From UBA8437 sp963933195 (GTDB lineage: Bacteria > Planctomycetota > Planctomycetia > Planctomycetales > Planctomycetaceae), in the NCBI GenBank assembly GCA_963933195.1, contig CAWVUS010000003.1, positions 1 through 52,293 on the forward strand: DNA of 52,293 bases, written 5' to 3'. Each line of letters starts with the position of its first letter. Positions within the stretch are counted from its first letter, which is position 1. The notes beneath the pieces are model-generated. The model did no database searches, had not been told where the DNA came from, and worked only from the letters and a program-made list of their open reading frames with translations. Made by a program: the position numbers and the translations under genes. Positions 1-9,497 of the stretch are shown here, piece after piece.

Positions 1-32
1 TCCCCGCTCGCTTCCACGAACAAGAAACCACG

Positions 33-1103
33 ATGCCACAACGCGTCTGTCCTCGTCTGATTCTGAGCCTGTCCCTGGCCACCACCTGGGCTCTTACCGG
101 TTGTGGTGGCGGCGAGCCGGTTGTCGACGGGAGTGGAAAAACAAACGCCACCCAACCCGCTGGCGCTGCCAAGACCGCGGCACGGGCTCCGGTCGGAGCC
201 CAACAGGTTGCCCGCGTGATCGGCGGCAAACAATGGATCGGCGATGTGCCGCGCGACATTTTCTTCGAGGATCCGCTCTCGGTGGCGGCGGATCGACGAC
301 CTGTCGGGACCAAGACCGTGGCCGGGGGGCCAATGACCGACCCGGGAGCCACCAAGGACACCGGCAGCAAAACACCCACCAAGTCCGAGACACCCGCTGA
401 CGCGACTGCGGCCGCCGACTGGAAATCGGTGATCGGGATCGAGCCGTTGAAATCGGAAGTGAAGTCGATCCGCAACAGCCTCAACGCCCATCTCCAGAAT
501 GTCGGCAAGTTCAATTCGGGCCTGGCAGCCATCCCTCCCGATGGGGCCACCCTGGCGATACTGGCCAGTGTCGCTGCGGAACATTCCGAGGACATCAGTT
601 GGAAGAAGAACGCCCGGTTCGTGCGCGATCTCGCCGGCCAGATGCTCACCGAAAAACTCGCCAGAGGTCGCAAGTCCTTCGAACAGGTCAAAACGCCATT
701 CGAGACAATCATCGAGATCCTCGACGGGGGCAGCCCGGCCGAGTTGCCCGATTCGAAGGACCAGGCGGCCTTCTCTGATGTCGCCGATTTCGGCCACCTG
801 ATGCAACGGATCGACCGTGGCTTCAAGTGGATCCAGGGAAATGCCCGGGACGAGGAATCGTACAAGGAAAACGCCGCCAAGGTCCGGCACGAGGCGGCGG
901 TGCTGGGAGTACTGGCGAGGGTGATCAAGGAAGAAGGCTACGGGTACGCCGACGACGAGGACTTCGTCAAACACGCCGACGACATGCTCGGCGCCTGCCT
1001 GATCGTTGAAAAAGCGGTCGCCTCCGAAACGTTCGCCGATTACGACAAGGCGATCGGCAAGATCGACCAACTCTGTACACAATGCCACATGGGGCGGAGA
1101 TAG
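33..1103 (+). CDS. Haem-binding lipoprotein, cytochrome c'-like
   Basis: A 356-residue exported lipoprotein. The N-terminus has a hydrophobic signal ending in a lipobox, LTGC, with Cys24 the expected lipidated residue. Residues ~25-130 are a low-complexity Ala/Thr/Pro-rich linker. The rest is predicted helical and ends in a single haem-attachment motif, CTQCH (348-352), four residues from the C-terminus. A helical bundle with a C-terminal CxxCH is the arrangement of cytochrome c'. That fold is inferred, not shown. The stop codon lies three bases before the next gene, a serine protease, so the two are probably co-transcribed. No clear ribosome binding site precedes the ATG. The role, perhaps electron transfer or gas sensing at the membrane, is not known. 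Confidence 0.8.
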   Translation: MPQRVCPRLILSLSLATTWALTGCGGGEPVVDGSGKTNATQPAGAAKTAARAPVGAQQVARVIGGKQWIGDVPRDIFFEDPLSVAADRRPVGTKTVAGGPMTDPGATKDTGSKTPTKSETPADATAAADWKSVIGIEPLKSEVKSIRNSLNAHLQNVGKFNSGLAAIPPDGATLAILASVAAEHSEDISWKKNARFVRDLAGQMLTEKLARGRKSFEQVKTPFETIIEILDGGSPAELPDSKDQAAFSDVADFGHLMQRIDRGFKWIQGNARDEESYKENAAKVRHEAAVLGVLARVIKEEGYGYADDEDFVKHADDMLGACLIVEKAVASETFADYDKAIGKIDQLCTQCHMGRR

Positions 1104-1106
1104 ACC

Positions 1107-2081
1107 ATGCGTGGAGTGCTTACTGTTCGAAGGACCGTCACATCGCTGACAATCGTGCTGGTGGCCGCCCTGGCACTCACCACGAATGCGGACGTGATCA
1201 CCTTGAAATCTGGCCAGAAAATCGAGGCTCCGGTACTCAAGGAAACCGACAACGCGCTGTTTCTGGATGTCGGGGTCGACGTGCTGAGAGTTCCGCTGGA
1301 GAAGATCGCCTCGCGCGCCAAGAACGCGACTGCCGCCGCAACCAAGGCCCAGGTCGACAGGAAACGCATCTACGCCACCGGGAAGATGCCGGTCAAGCCG
1401 ATCAAGGAACTGGCTCGTGACTTCGGTGCTGCTGTCGTGCTCGTGCAGACACCCAGTGGGCTGGGGTCGGGTTTCATCGTCAATGACAAGGGCCTGTGTG
1501 TGACCAACTACCACGTGGTCGAAAAGGAGACCCGGATCGCGGTAGTGATCTTCGATCGCGACAAGGACGGCAAGTTCACGCGAACACGAATCGACAAGGT
1601 CAAGATCCTCGCGCTGAATCCCTTTTTCGACCTCGCCCTGCTGGAAATCCCCAGGCGGAAAGACCAGGTCTTCAAGACCGTGGTGATCACCGGGGCACAC
1701 GATCACCGCGAGGGGGATGAGGTCTTTGCGATCGGGAATCCGCTGGGCCTGGAACGCAGCGTTTCACGAGGGATTGTCAGTACCCGGAACAGGAACTTCA
1801 GCGGGCTGGCCTACATCCAGATGACCGCACAGATCAACCCGGGCAACAGCGGCGGTCCGCTGTTCAACAGCCGTGGGGAAGTGATCGGAGTCACCAACAT
1901 GGGGATTCCTTCCGGTGAGGGCCTGGGGTTTGCCATCCCGTCGGTGTACGTCAAGCACTTCCTGGACAACAACGACGCCTGGGCCTTCGACAAGGACAAC
2001 CCCAATACCGGCTTCAGATACCAGGACGCCCCCCGTAGAAAGAACCCCAATCCGCCACCCACCGGGGCCACGGACAAGTAG
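1107..2081 (+). CDS. Secreted S1C (HtrA/DegP-type) serine protease without PDZ domain
   Basis: 324 residues with an N-terminal signal (about 1-28). A short domain (about 29-75) starts with DVITLKSGQ and resembles the small beta domains found before planctomycete proteases. A trypsin-like domain follows. The triad is readable: His136 in TNYHVV, Asp175 in FFDLALL and Ser248 in GNSGGPL. The motif GLGFAIPS near the end is typical of HtrA proteases. The chain stops soon after, so no PDZ domain is present and the protein is shorter than DegP. It probably works in periplasmic protein quality control or signalling. It sits three bases downstream of the haem lipoprotein gene, which suggests an operon. 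Confidence 0.9.
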   Translation: MRGVLTVRRTVTSLTIVLVAALALTTNADVITLKSGQKIEAPVLKETDNALFLDVGVDVLRVPLEKIASRAKNATAAATKAQVDRKRIYATGKMPVKPIKELARDFGAAVVLVQTPSGLGSGFIVNDKGLCVTNYHVVEKETRIAVVIFDRDKDGKFTRTRIDKVKILALNPFFDLALLEIPRRKDQVFKTVVITGAHDHREGDEVFAIGNPLGLERSVSRGIVSTRNRNFSGLAYIQMTAQINPGNSGGPLFNSRGEVIGVTNMGIPSGEGLGFAIPSVYVKHFLDNNDAWAFDKDNPNTGFRYQDAPRRKNPNPPPTGATDK

Positions 2082-2244
2082 CCACCGATCGACACCGAAT
2101 TCAGAAATCATCGTCACGAGACCCTTGCCGTTTCGGGCCGCAATCACCGAAACTGTTGTGGTGAGTAAGATTGCTCGTTCCACATCGAATGACAGGCCGT
2201 TCGACGAACACGTCCTTTTTCTCCTTTCGCTGAAGAGATTCGCC

Positions 2245-4059
2245 ATGATCCGTTCACTCCCCCGACAGGCATTCGCCAGCCTTCTCGTTCTGTCCATGCT
2301 GGCCACATCGTCTCCGGCCCAAGACACGCGTGTCTCGGCTCCAAAACGACTGCCGCCACAGGTCGTGTTTTACGTGTCGGTGCCCGATGCCACCGAGTTG
2401 GGTAAGCGGTTCGAATCCTCGCCGTTCGGCCGAATGGTCAAGGACCCCGCGATGGCCGACTTCATCGCCGACGTCAAGGCGGCTCTGGCCTCGGCCTCGA
2501 AGGAATCCGAGGCGATGGGCGGAATCAACCTCCAGGAACTGATGGCCATTCCCAACGGCAATGTCACCCTGGCCATTATGGCCGGAGGCCCCAAGGGAAT
2601 TGGCTACGTGCTGATGGTCGATTTTGGCAAGAGCCGTTCGACAATCGACAAGTTGACAGCCAAGGCGGCTGAGGGACTCTCCAACTCCGGAGCAAAAAAA
2701 ACCCAGGTGGATGTCGGGGACTTCTCGATCACCAACTTCGAACTTCCCGTGCCCGAAGCTCCCGCCGGTAGTGCACCCTCCGCCCAGTCCAACCTGGTGA
2801 AAACGTTTTCCAAGGTCGGCTGGTTCGTCAAGGACACCACTCTGGTTCTGGGCAACGGCGCCGACACGCTCAAGTCGGTCATCGCTCGCTGGGACGGCAA
2901 GCACTCCCGGACATTTGGCGACAACCCGGTCTATCGCTACATCGCCGAAAAAGGCGCCGGTGACGGAGCGGCTCCGGTCGTCGAGTGGTACTTCGACCCG
3001 ATCTCGACAGCCACCGGGATCATCAACGGCATTGATCCCAACAATTTCCAGGCCCAGTTGGTGCTTGGTTTTCTGCCAACGCTCGGCCTCGACAAGATCA
3101 AGGCCGTCGGCGGCACCGTGAACATGGGCACGCCGAAGTACGAGGAAATCAGTCGGTGGGTGGTCTACGTCGATGCCCCCCGCACCGGTGCCCTCGACCT
3201 GCTCAAGTTCCCCGCCACAGCCCAATCTCCACCCAAGTGGGTGCCGGCCAACGCCGCCTCCTACTCGTCATTCAACTGGGACCTCCAGGCCGCCTGGCGC
3301 GGCATCTCGACCCTGGTCGATTCGTTCAACCCCCAGGGTCCCGGCACGTTCGACAACCTGATGGCTCAACTGGCCAATGACCCGGCGGGCCCGATGATTC
3401 ACCCCAAGAAAGATCTTGTCGACCACCTCACTGGACGGATCCAGTTGGTGACCGACACGACCGAACCCGAACAGGCCGAAGACCTGCCGGGCCAGAGAAT
3501 GCTGTTTGCATTGGGAGTGAAAAACGTCGACGGACTCAAGGCCACCATCGCCAAGTTGGTCAACACCCCGGGCGCCCCAATCACGACCCGGGACTTCCGG
3601 GGAGAAACGATCTACGTGTTGCCATCGCCGGCCCAACTGGGTGGCGCCGGCAGCACCGACATCGGGATCTCGGTCGTCAAAGGCAACCTGATGGTTGGCG
3701 TCCCCGAAACCTTGCTCGAACAGGCCATCCGCGGTGATGTCGAGCCACTCTCTGGAAGTGCCGACTACAAGCGAATGGCCACCTTCTTCCCGGCCCAGGC
3801 CTCCTCGATCGGCTACTCGAAGGGGAACGCACAAATCGGATCGGTCTACCAATTGATCCGGTCGGGCAACTTCCCACCAGGTGCTCCCGGAGCCGGGTTC
3901 CCCGGAGCCGACGCCCAGGGACCTGTTGCCATCGACTTCAAGAAACTGCCTCCGTTCACGGTCATCGAGAAATACCTGCTCTCCTCGGGCAGCTACATCA
4001 TCCCCGACAAAAACGGAGCGGTGATGGTCACCTTCTCACCAAAAAAGACTTCCAAGTAG
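2245..4059 (+). CDS. Large secreted protein of unknown function
   Basis: 604 residues from the ATG at 2245. I chose this start because a good signal peptide (about 1-25, ending near SSPAQ) follows it. The open frame extends further upstream, but only over the end of the protease gene in another frame. The mature part has no catalytic motif I recognise. It has alternating hydrophobic strands and phrases such as VVFYVSVPD near the start, similar in style to the DUF3352 type of secreted bacterial protein. That similarity is an impression and needs a profile search. The gene stands alone: 163 bases separate it from the protease, and a terminator lies downstream. Confidence 0.75.
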   Translation: MIRSLPRQAFASLLVLSMLATSSPAQDTRVSAPKRLPPQVVFYVSVPDATELGKRFESSPFGRMVKDPAMADFIADVKAALASASKESEAMGGINLQELMAIPNGNVTLAIMAGGPKGIGYVLMVDFGKSRSTIDKLTAKAAEGLSNSGAKKTQVDVGDFSITNFELPVPEAPAGSAPSAQSNLVKTFSKVGWFVKDTTLVLGNGADTLKSVIARWDGKHSRTFGDNPVYRYIAEKGAGDGAAPVVEWYFDPISTATGIINGIDPNNFQAQLVLGFLPTLGLDKIKAVGGTVNMGTPKYEEISRWVVYVDAPRTGALDLLKFPATAQSPPKWVPANAASYSSFNWDLQAAWRGISTLVDSFNPQGPGTFDNLMAQLANDPAGPMIHPKKDLVDHLTGRIQLVTDTTEPEQAEDLPGQRMLFALGVKNVDGLKATIAKLVNTPGAPITTRDFRGETIYVLPSPAQLGGAGSTDIGISVVKGNLMVGVPETLLEQAIRGDVEPLSGSADYKRMATFFPAQASSIGYSKGNAQIGSVYQLIRSGNFPPGAPGAGFPGADAQGPVAIDFKKLPPFTVIEKYLLSSGSYIIPDKNGAVMVTFSPKKTSK

Positions 4060-4101
4060 TCGACGGGACAGTCATCCATCACCGATGAGTCACAATGGAA
4101 T

Positions 4102-4139
4102 CACCGGGCCGTGGAACTTCGCCACGAGCCCGGTGTTTT
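4102..4139 (+). terminator. Rho-independent terminator
   Basis: CACCGGGC (4102-4109) plus CGTGG (4110-4114) pairs with CCACG (4122-4126) and GCCCGGTG (4128-4135). The loop has seven bases, there is one bulged A, and TTTT follows. It lies 42 bases after the stop of the secreted protein gene and ends that transcript. Confidence 0.85.
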
Positions 4140-4179
4140 ATTCTCGATATCGTGCGTGCGTTCATTTCGGGAGCCAACC

Positions 4180-5601
4180 ATGCTGATCCGACCATTGCAT
4201 TCTGACCGTCGCCTGTTGCTTGTGCTGTTGACAGTGATGGCCACACCGCTGTTCCTGACAGCCCAGGACCAGAAACCGGCGGCCAAGACCCCGGCCAGAA
4301 CAGGCCAGCCAAAATCCCAGGAACGGGCCAAGCCATCGGCGAACCCGGCCTCCCTGTTCGATCAACTCGACACGAACAAAGATGGCGTTTTGGTCGCCAA
4401 GGAAATCCCTGCCGCCCAGGCCAAGGCCTTCGATCGACTGATCCGGATCGGTGACCGCAACAAGGACGGTCGGCTGACCCGACAAGAATTCCTCTCATCA
4501 CTGCAACCCGAGCAGCCCGTCACCCCCAGCCGTTCGAGAACACGACAGGGGCGATCGGCCAGCAGAACATCACCCGCGCCCAGCCAGTCTTTTGTACGAC
4601 TCGACAAGAACAAGGATGGCAAGCTGTCCGTCGGAGAGTTTCCCCAGGGCGTCCGCGAGCGGATCGCGGGGTACCTCAAGCAAATCGGCAAGGACAGTCT
4701 CGACCGAGACGACTACGCCAAGATGTACCAGTCCCGACCAGTCCGCAGCCAACCGAAATCATCCAAGAGCCGGTCCCAGTCGCCCCCGAACGACCAACCG
4801 ATCAATGACCAGGCTCGACGTGCACAGTTTTTCGATCGACTCGATCGTGACAAGGACGGGATCCTGACCGAAAAAGAATTTCCCGAAAACTCCCGCGGAC
4901 TGTTCACCTTCCTCGCCCGCCGGTTGAAAAAGAAACCCGGCGAATCGATCACCAAAAAGGAATATCTCGAATCGCTGTCATCACAGCGACCGGAGCCGTC
5001 CGAACAGCGACCGCGCCCCGAAGGTCCACGCGATGCCAGGACTGCCCCCGGCATCTTCCGGGCTCTTGATCTCAATGGCGACAGCCGTATCAGCCGTGAA
5101 GAACTCACCAAGGCCGTCTCGAAATTCGAGCAACTGGACGCCAACGGCGACGGCCAGCTTGACCTCAGGGAATTCTTCGGCAGCCGGTCAGGCAGCCGGT
5201 CTGGCAGTCGAACTGGCAGTCGGTCTGGTAGCCGACCTGGCAGTCAGCCCGGGACCGCAACGGGACCAGCACAGCGTCCCGACACACCACCCGGAACCCG
5301 ACCACAACGCCCCGCCCGACCTCTGTCGGCCCAGAAGAAAGCCGCTCCCCAGCAGCCTGGTGGACGTCTCTTTCAAAGGCTCGACCGCAACGGGAATGGG
5401 CAGCTCGAGTCATCCGAGGTGCCCGCGCTCTTGCGAGAGCGTCTCACGCGACTCGACACCAACAAGGACACCAAGATTTCGCCCGAGGAATTCCAGCGAG
5501 GCTTGCAAGCGGGCAACCAGCGATTGCGAGAACGTCCTCCCGAGTCCCCCCGCGTGCGGCCCGGAGCTGAGAAGAAAAAACGAGTCGGAAACGAGAATTG
5601 A
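4180..5601 (+). CDS. Secreted EF-hand repeat protein
   Basis: 473 residues from the ATG at 4180. This start is chosen because the frame upstream runs through the terminator hairpin and a signal peptide begins here (about 1-28, ending LFLTAQ). Eight EF-hand-type calcium loops can be read, in order: DTNKDGVLVAKE, DRNKDGRLTRQE, DKNKDGKLSVGE, DRDKDGILTEKE, DLNGDSRISREE, DANGDGQLDLRE, DRNGNGQLESSE and DTNKDTKISPEE. Pro/Ser/Arg/Gln-rich linkers separate them. One linker is a Gly-Ser-Arg repeat. Proteins like this are exported, bind calcium and are frequent in planctomycetes. The partner is unknown. The C-terminal tail is very basic. Confidence 0.88.
   Translation: MLIRPLHSDRRLLLVLLTVMATPLFLTAQDQKPAAKTPARTGQPKSQERAKPSANPASLFDQLDTNKDGVLVAKEIPAAQAKAFDRLIRIGDRNKDGRLTRQEFLSSLQPEQPVTPSRSRTRQGRSASRTSPAPSQSFVRLDKNKDGKLSVGEFPQGVRERIAGYLKQIGKDSLDRDDYAKMYQSRPVRSQPKSSKSRSQSPPNDQPINDQARRAQFFDRLDRDKDGILTEKEFPENSRGLFTFLARRLKKKPGESITKKEYLESLSSQRPEPSEQRPRPEGPRDARTAPGIFRALDLNGDSRISREELTKAVSKFEQLDANGDGQLDLREFFGSRSGSRSGSRTGSRSGSRPGSQPGTATGPAQRPDTPPGTRPQRPARPLSAQKKAAPQQPGGRLFQRLDRNGNGQLESSEVPALLRERLTRLDTNKDTKISPEEFQRGLQAGNQRLRERPPESPRVRPGAEKKKRVGNEN
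5179..5250 (+). repeat. Six 12-bp tandem repeats coding Gly-Ser-Arg-X
   Basis: Six imperfect in-frame copies of GGCAGCCGGTCT run without gaps inside the EF-hand gene. They encode GSRS GSRS GSRT GSRS GSRP GSQP. The third and later copies differ by a few bases each. This is a flexible, basic linker between EF-hand loops 6 and 7 and a likely site of length variation between strains. Confidence 0.9.
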
Positions 5602-5641
5602 ACGGATTTTCGACGGTCAGTTGAAAGCGGAGTTGCTCAGG

Positions 5642-6304
5642 ATGGGGAGGTCGTGGCGAGATCGGTTGGCGTTTTTTCGTCAGGCCCGTGACCACTATCA
5701 CACGACTGGTGCCATCGCACCTTCCAGCCGATTCCTGGCCCGGGCACAGGCCGGTCCACTAGCACGGCTCAAGCAACAACTCGACCGCCCGGTCCGCGTG
5801 CTGGAAGTGGGGCCGGGAACCGGGGCGGTGACGCGTCGCATCGTGAAATTGCTCGAGCCCGGTGACACGTTCGACCTGGTGGAAATCAACCAGGCCTTCG
5901 CCGACCTGCTTGTTCGTCAGTTCACCGACAACCCCACCTTCGCGAGGTTGTCAGAATCGGCCAATGTCCACGCGGTGCCCCTGCAGGAATTCGTTTCCGA
6001 GTCACCTTACGACGTGATCATTTCCGGACTGCCGATGAACAATTTTTCGTCGGAACTCGTTGATGAACTCTTTGACGCGTATTTCCGCCTGCTCGCTCCC
6101 GAGGGCACCCTGTCGTACTTCGAGTACATGTACATGCGACCGATGCGAAAAGTGGTGTCTGGCCGCGAGGACCGTGGCCGTGTCAACCGGATCGCCAGCA
6201 TCATGAAGAACCACTGCCGGCAACGCCGGGTGCGGACCAGTTGGGTTTTCGTGAATCTGCCCCCCGCCTGGGTCCAGCATCTCTCCGGAACGGTGACCAC
6301 CTAG
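5642..6304 (+). CDS. Class I SAM-dependent methyltransferase, PmtA-like
   Basis: About 220 residues from the ATG at 5642. A classic SAM-binding motif I is present (LEVGPGTGAVTRR, residues ~57-69), followed by an acidic residue after the second strand (LVEIN). The later motif DVIISGLPMNNF resembles the SGLP segment of phosphatidylethanolamine N-methyltransferases (PmtA) and of rRNA dimethylases. Together with the basic N-terminus this makes a phospholipid methyltransferase the best guess, at moderate confidence. The gene begins 40 bases after the EF-hand gene. No convincing ribosome binding site is seen, so a TTG start slightly upstream is possible. Confidence 0.72.
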   Translation: MGRSWRDRLAFFRQARDHYHTTGAIAPSSRFLARAQAGPLARLKQQLDRPVRVLEVGPGTGAVTRRIVKLLEPGDTFDLVEINQAFADLLVRQFTDNPTFARLSESANVHAVPLQEFVSESPYDVIISGLPMNNFSSELVDELFDAYFRLLAPEGTLSYFEYMYMRPMRKVVSGREDRGRVNRIASIMKNHCRQRRVRTSWVFVNLPPAWVQHLSGTVTT

Positions 6305-6369
6305 GCCTGTCCGGCGATTCGTTCACCACAACTTGTCGCCTTGTCGGCCGGGTGTTCTAATCTCGATCC

Positions 6370-7467
6370 ATGAACGGTTGGCGAGACAACGGCTGGACCG
6401 GCGGCCAGTACAGCGTGTGGCGAGTACTGCTGGGACTGTCGGCATTGGTCCTGGCGACCTGGCAACTGGCGGGTGCCGGTGGAGACATCAGCTTGCTGGC
6501 CCTCTGCGTCACCGCGATGGTTCTGTCGGTCCCGGTGATCTTCGGCTGGTTTGACGGACCCGCCGCGGCACTCCTGGCGACGGTGACCGTGGGCCTGATC
6601 GTCCAGGACGCCAGCCTCCCGGACAGCCTGTGGCCCCTGGTCGCAGCGATGCTCTTGCACGCCGTGGCTCCGGTGGCCCCGTTCGGCTCGATCATGGCAG
6701 CGGGCCGCATCGATCCCGACGGCGGCTGGAGACTACCGGGGTGGCTGTACCTGGGAACCTGGTTGGTCCTGCTGACTGCAACCGTCTTGATCGTGTTTGA
6801 TCCACGCCCCGGCGACTCCACCTGGATCAGCCTGGCCAATCGTGGTGGCGTGGTGGCCGCCACTGTGCTGGCATGCCTCCCCAGGACCCGTCGGCTGGCT
6901 TGGTTTTTCACCACCGCAAGCTGGATCGGAATGCTACTCTCCGGCACGGCGGATTGGTCGCTGGCGGGACTGGTACCAGCGTGGCTGCTTGCCAGCGACC
7001 CGGGCTGGATTCCACCCGGTCGTCACCACGGCGAACCGGGCGACGGAACCGGCCCGACCTGGCTGTTTTACGATGGCAACTGCGGACTCTGTCACCGCTG
7101 CGTCCGCCTGGCACTGGCCGAAGACCGTCACGACAACCCGATCCGATTGGCCCCGCTGGGAGGCACTGGATTCCGGGAGACGATCGATGCCACCCAAAGG
7201 GAGAATTTGCCCGACAGCATCATCGTGGTGACACCCGATGGCCGGGTTCTGAGCAGGTCCAGTGCGGCTATCGAGTGTGGACGGCTGTTGGGTGGCTGGT
7301 GGCGTCTGGCGGCGGCGTTTGCACGACCGATCCCTCGGCCACTGACCGACCTGGGATACCGGTTTCTGGCCTCGATCCGGTACCGACTATTCGGCCGCCG
7401 ATCCGAGTCGTGTCCGTTGTTGCCACCGGAATTGCGAGAGCGATTCGACCTGAGGCACGACGAGTGA
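6370..7467 (+). CDS. Membrane protein with DCC-family (DUF393) thiol oxidoreductase domain
   Basis: 365 residues in two parts. Residues ~15-215 carry about six or seven hydrophobic membrane segments. The C-terminal part (about 228-350) is a DUF393 domain. Its signature YDGNCGLC has Asp235, Cys238 and Cys241, the D-x-x-C-x-x-C arrangement of this family, and the conserved RLAPL segment follows. The domain is thioredoxin-like and is thought to act in thiol-disulfide exchange. The membrane part would anchor it at the inner membrane. The substrate is unknown. The gene ends about 77 bases before the dehydrogenase gene. Confidence 0.82.
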   Translation: MNGWRDNGWTGGQYSVWRVLLGLSALVLATWQLAGAGGDISLLALCVTAMVLSVPVIFGWFDGPAAALLATVTVGLIVQDASLPDSLWPLVAAMLLHAVAPVAPFGSIMAAGRIDPDGGWRLPGWLYLGTWLVLLTATVLIVFDPRPGDSTWISLANRGGVVAATVLACLPRTRRLAWFFTTASWIGMLLSGTADWSLAGLVPAWLLASDPGWIPPGRHHGEPGDGTGPTWLFYDGNCGLCHRCVRLALAEDRHDNPIRLAPLGGTGFRETIDATQRENLPDSIIVVTPDGRVLSRSSAAIECGRLLGGWWRLAAAFARPIPRPLTDLGYRFLASIRYRLFGRRSESCPLLPPELRERFDLRHDE

Positions 7468-7544
7468 AATTGGCTGGGGGCTCTGCTAGACTGGCCGTTC
7501 GCGCACCGATTGGCCACCAGACATCTCCACACGGATCTCGAAAC

Positions 7545-8462
<918 letters not shown>

Positions 8463-8473
8463 AAACCCGACGA

Positions 8474-8526
8474 GAGAGTGTCGGCAAGCGACCGGGCGTC
8501 AACCACGTCTGGCCGCCAACACTCTC
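8474..8526 (+). repeat. Imperfect inverted repeat in the dapA leader
   Basis: GAGAGTGTCGGC (8474-8485) can pair with GCCAACACTCTC (8515-8526) with one mismatch, enclosing 29 bases. It ends 23 bases before the dapA start. No T-run follows, so it is not a standard terminator. It could be a leader structure affecting dapA translation or mRNA stability. Confidence 0.45.
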
Positions 8527-8549
8527 CGAAGATGTGGGAAAGGGAGACA

Positions 8550-9449
8550 ATGGGAAGCAAGGGCGACCAATTTGCCGGCTTGACCGTGGCACTGGTGACT
8601 CCATTCACCGACGGAAACGTCGATGAGACGGCCTTGAGAGCACTGGTCGATTTTCACGCCGAAAGTGGAACCGACTGCGTCAGCCCGGTGGGAACCACCG
8701 GCGAGAGCCCCACGCTGTCACATGACGAGCACGAGCAGATTATCCGGGTCGTCTGTGAACAGGCCGCCGGCCGGGTCCGGGTCATGGCTGGCACCGGATC
8801 CAATAGCACGTCGGAGGCCATTCGCCTCACCCGGTTTGCACAATCCGTCGGAGCTGATGGCGCGTTGATCGTCGCGCCCTACTACAACAAGCCCACCCAG
8901 GAGGGCTTCTACCAGCATTACAAGGCTATCGCCGAGGCCGTCGACCTGCCAATCGTGCTCTACAACATCCCCGGGCGAACGGCCAAGAACATGGAAGCCG
9001 AGACGATCGCCCGGATCGGCGAACTCGAAACCGTCGTCGCGGTCAAGGAATCCACCGGGTCCATGGACCAGGCCTCACAGGTCCTGGCCCTCTCGGACCT
9101 GACCGTGCTCTCCGGCGACGACAGCCTGACGCTGCCGTTACTGGCAATTGGAGGCAGTGGTGTCGTCTCGGTGGTGGGCAATATCATTCCCGATGATGTC
9201 AAGGCGATGCTCGTGGCCTTCCAGAACGGGGACATGGTCGAGGCCACAGCGTGGCACGCCCGCCTGTTCCCACTGTGCCGAGATCTGCTCGGACTGGCCA
9301 CCAACCCGATTCCGATCAAGGCCGCCATGAGCCTGCTCGGGAGAGATTCAGGAGAAGTCCGCCTGCCCATGACCCCACTGGGCGACAGCGAACTCACCAA
9401 CCTCAAGTCAACGCTAATCGGCTACGGCCTGTTGTCGACAAACGTCTGA
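8550..9449 (+). CDS. dapA: 4-hydroxy-tetrahydrodipicolinate synthase (DapA)
   Basis: 299 residues, the usual length. The enzyme condenses pyruvate with aspartate semialdehyde at the start of the diaminopimelate/lysine pathway in the cytoplasm. Visible hallmarks are VGTTGESPTLSHDEH near residue 45, AGTGSNST, Tyr138 in LYNIPGR and the Schiff-base Lys166 in VAVKEST. The ATG at 8550 is chosen because AGGGAG lies just upstream and family homology begins there. Other members of the superfamily share this pattern, but the GTTGE and YNIPGR segments fit DapA well. Whether diaminopimelate serves peptidoglycan here is an inference. Confidence 0.93.
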   Translation: MGSKGDQFAGLTVALVTPFTDGNVDETALRALVDFHAESGTDCVSPVGTTGESPTLSHDEHEQIIRVVCEQAAGRVRVMAGTGSNSTSEAIRLTRFAQSVGADGALIVAPYYNKPTQEGFYQHYKAIAEAVDLPIVLYNIPGRTAKNMEAETIARIGELETVVAVKESTGSMDQASQVLALSDLTVLSGDDSLTLPLLAIGGSGVVSVVGNIIPDDVKAMLVAFQNGDMVEATAWHARLFPLCRDLLGLATNPIPIKAAMSLLGRDSGEVRLPMTPLGDSELTNLKSTLIGYGLLSTNV

Positions 9450-9486
9450 CTTGGCAGAATCGAACACCCAACGGATCAAGTGTCCC

Positions 9487-9490
9487 GGAG
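9487..9490 (+). promoter_or_regulatory. Ribosome binding site deciding a GTG start
   Basis: GGAG lies seven bases before the GTG at 9498. It favours that codon over an in-frame GTG at 9480, which has no such site. Confidence 0.6.
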
Positions 9491-9497
9491 ACTGACG

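Noticed and set aside
4111..4179. N-terminal extension of the EF-hand protein.
   Set aside because: The region contains the rho-independent terminator, and a signal peptide starts at 4180.
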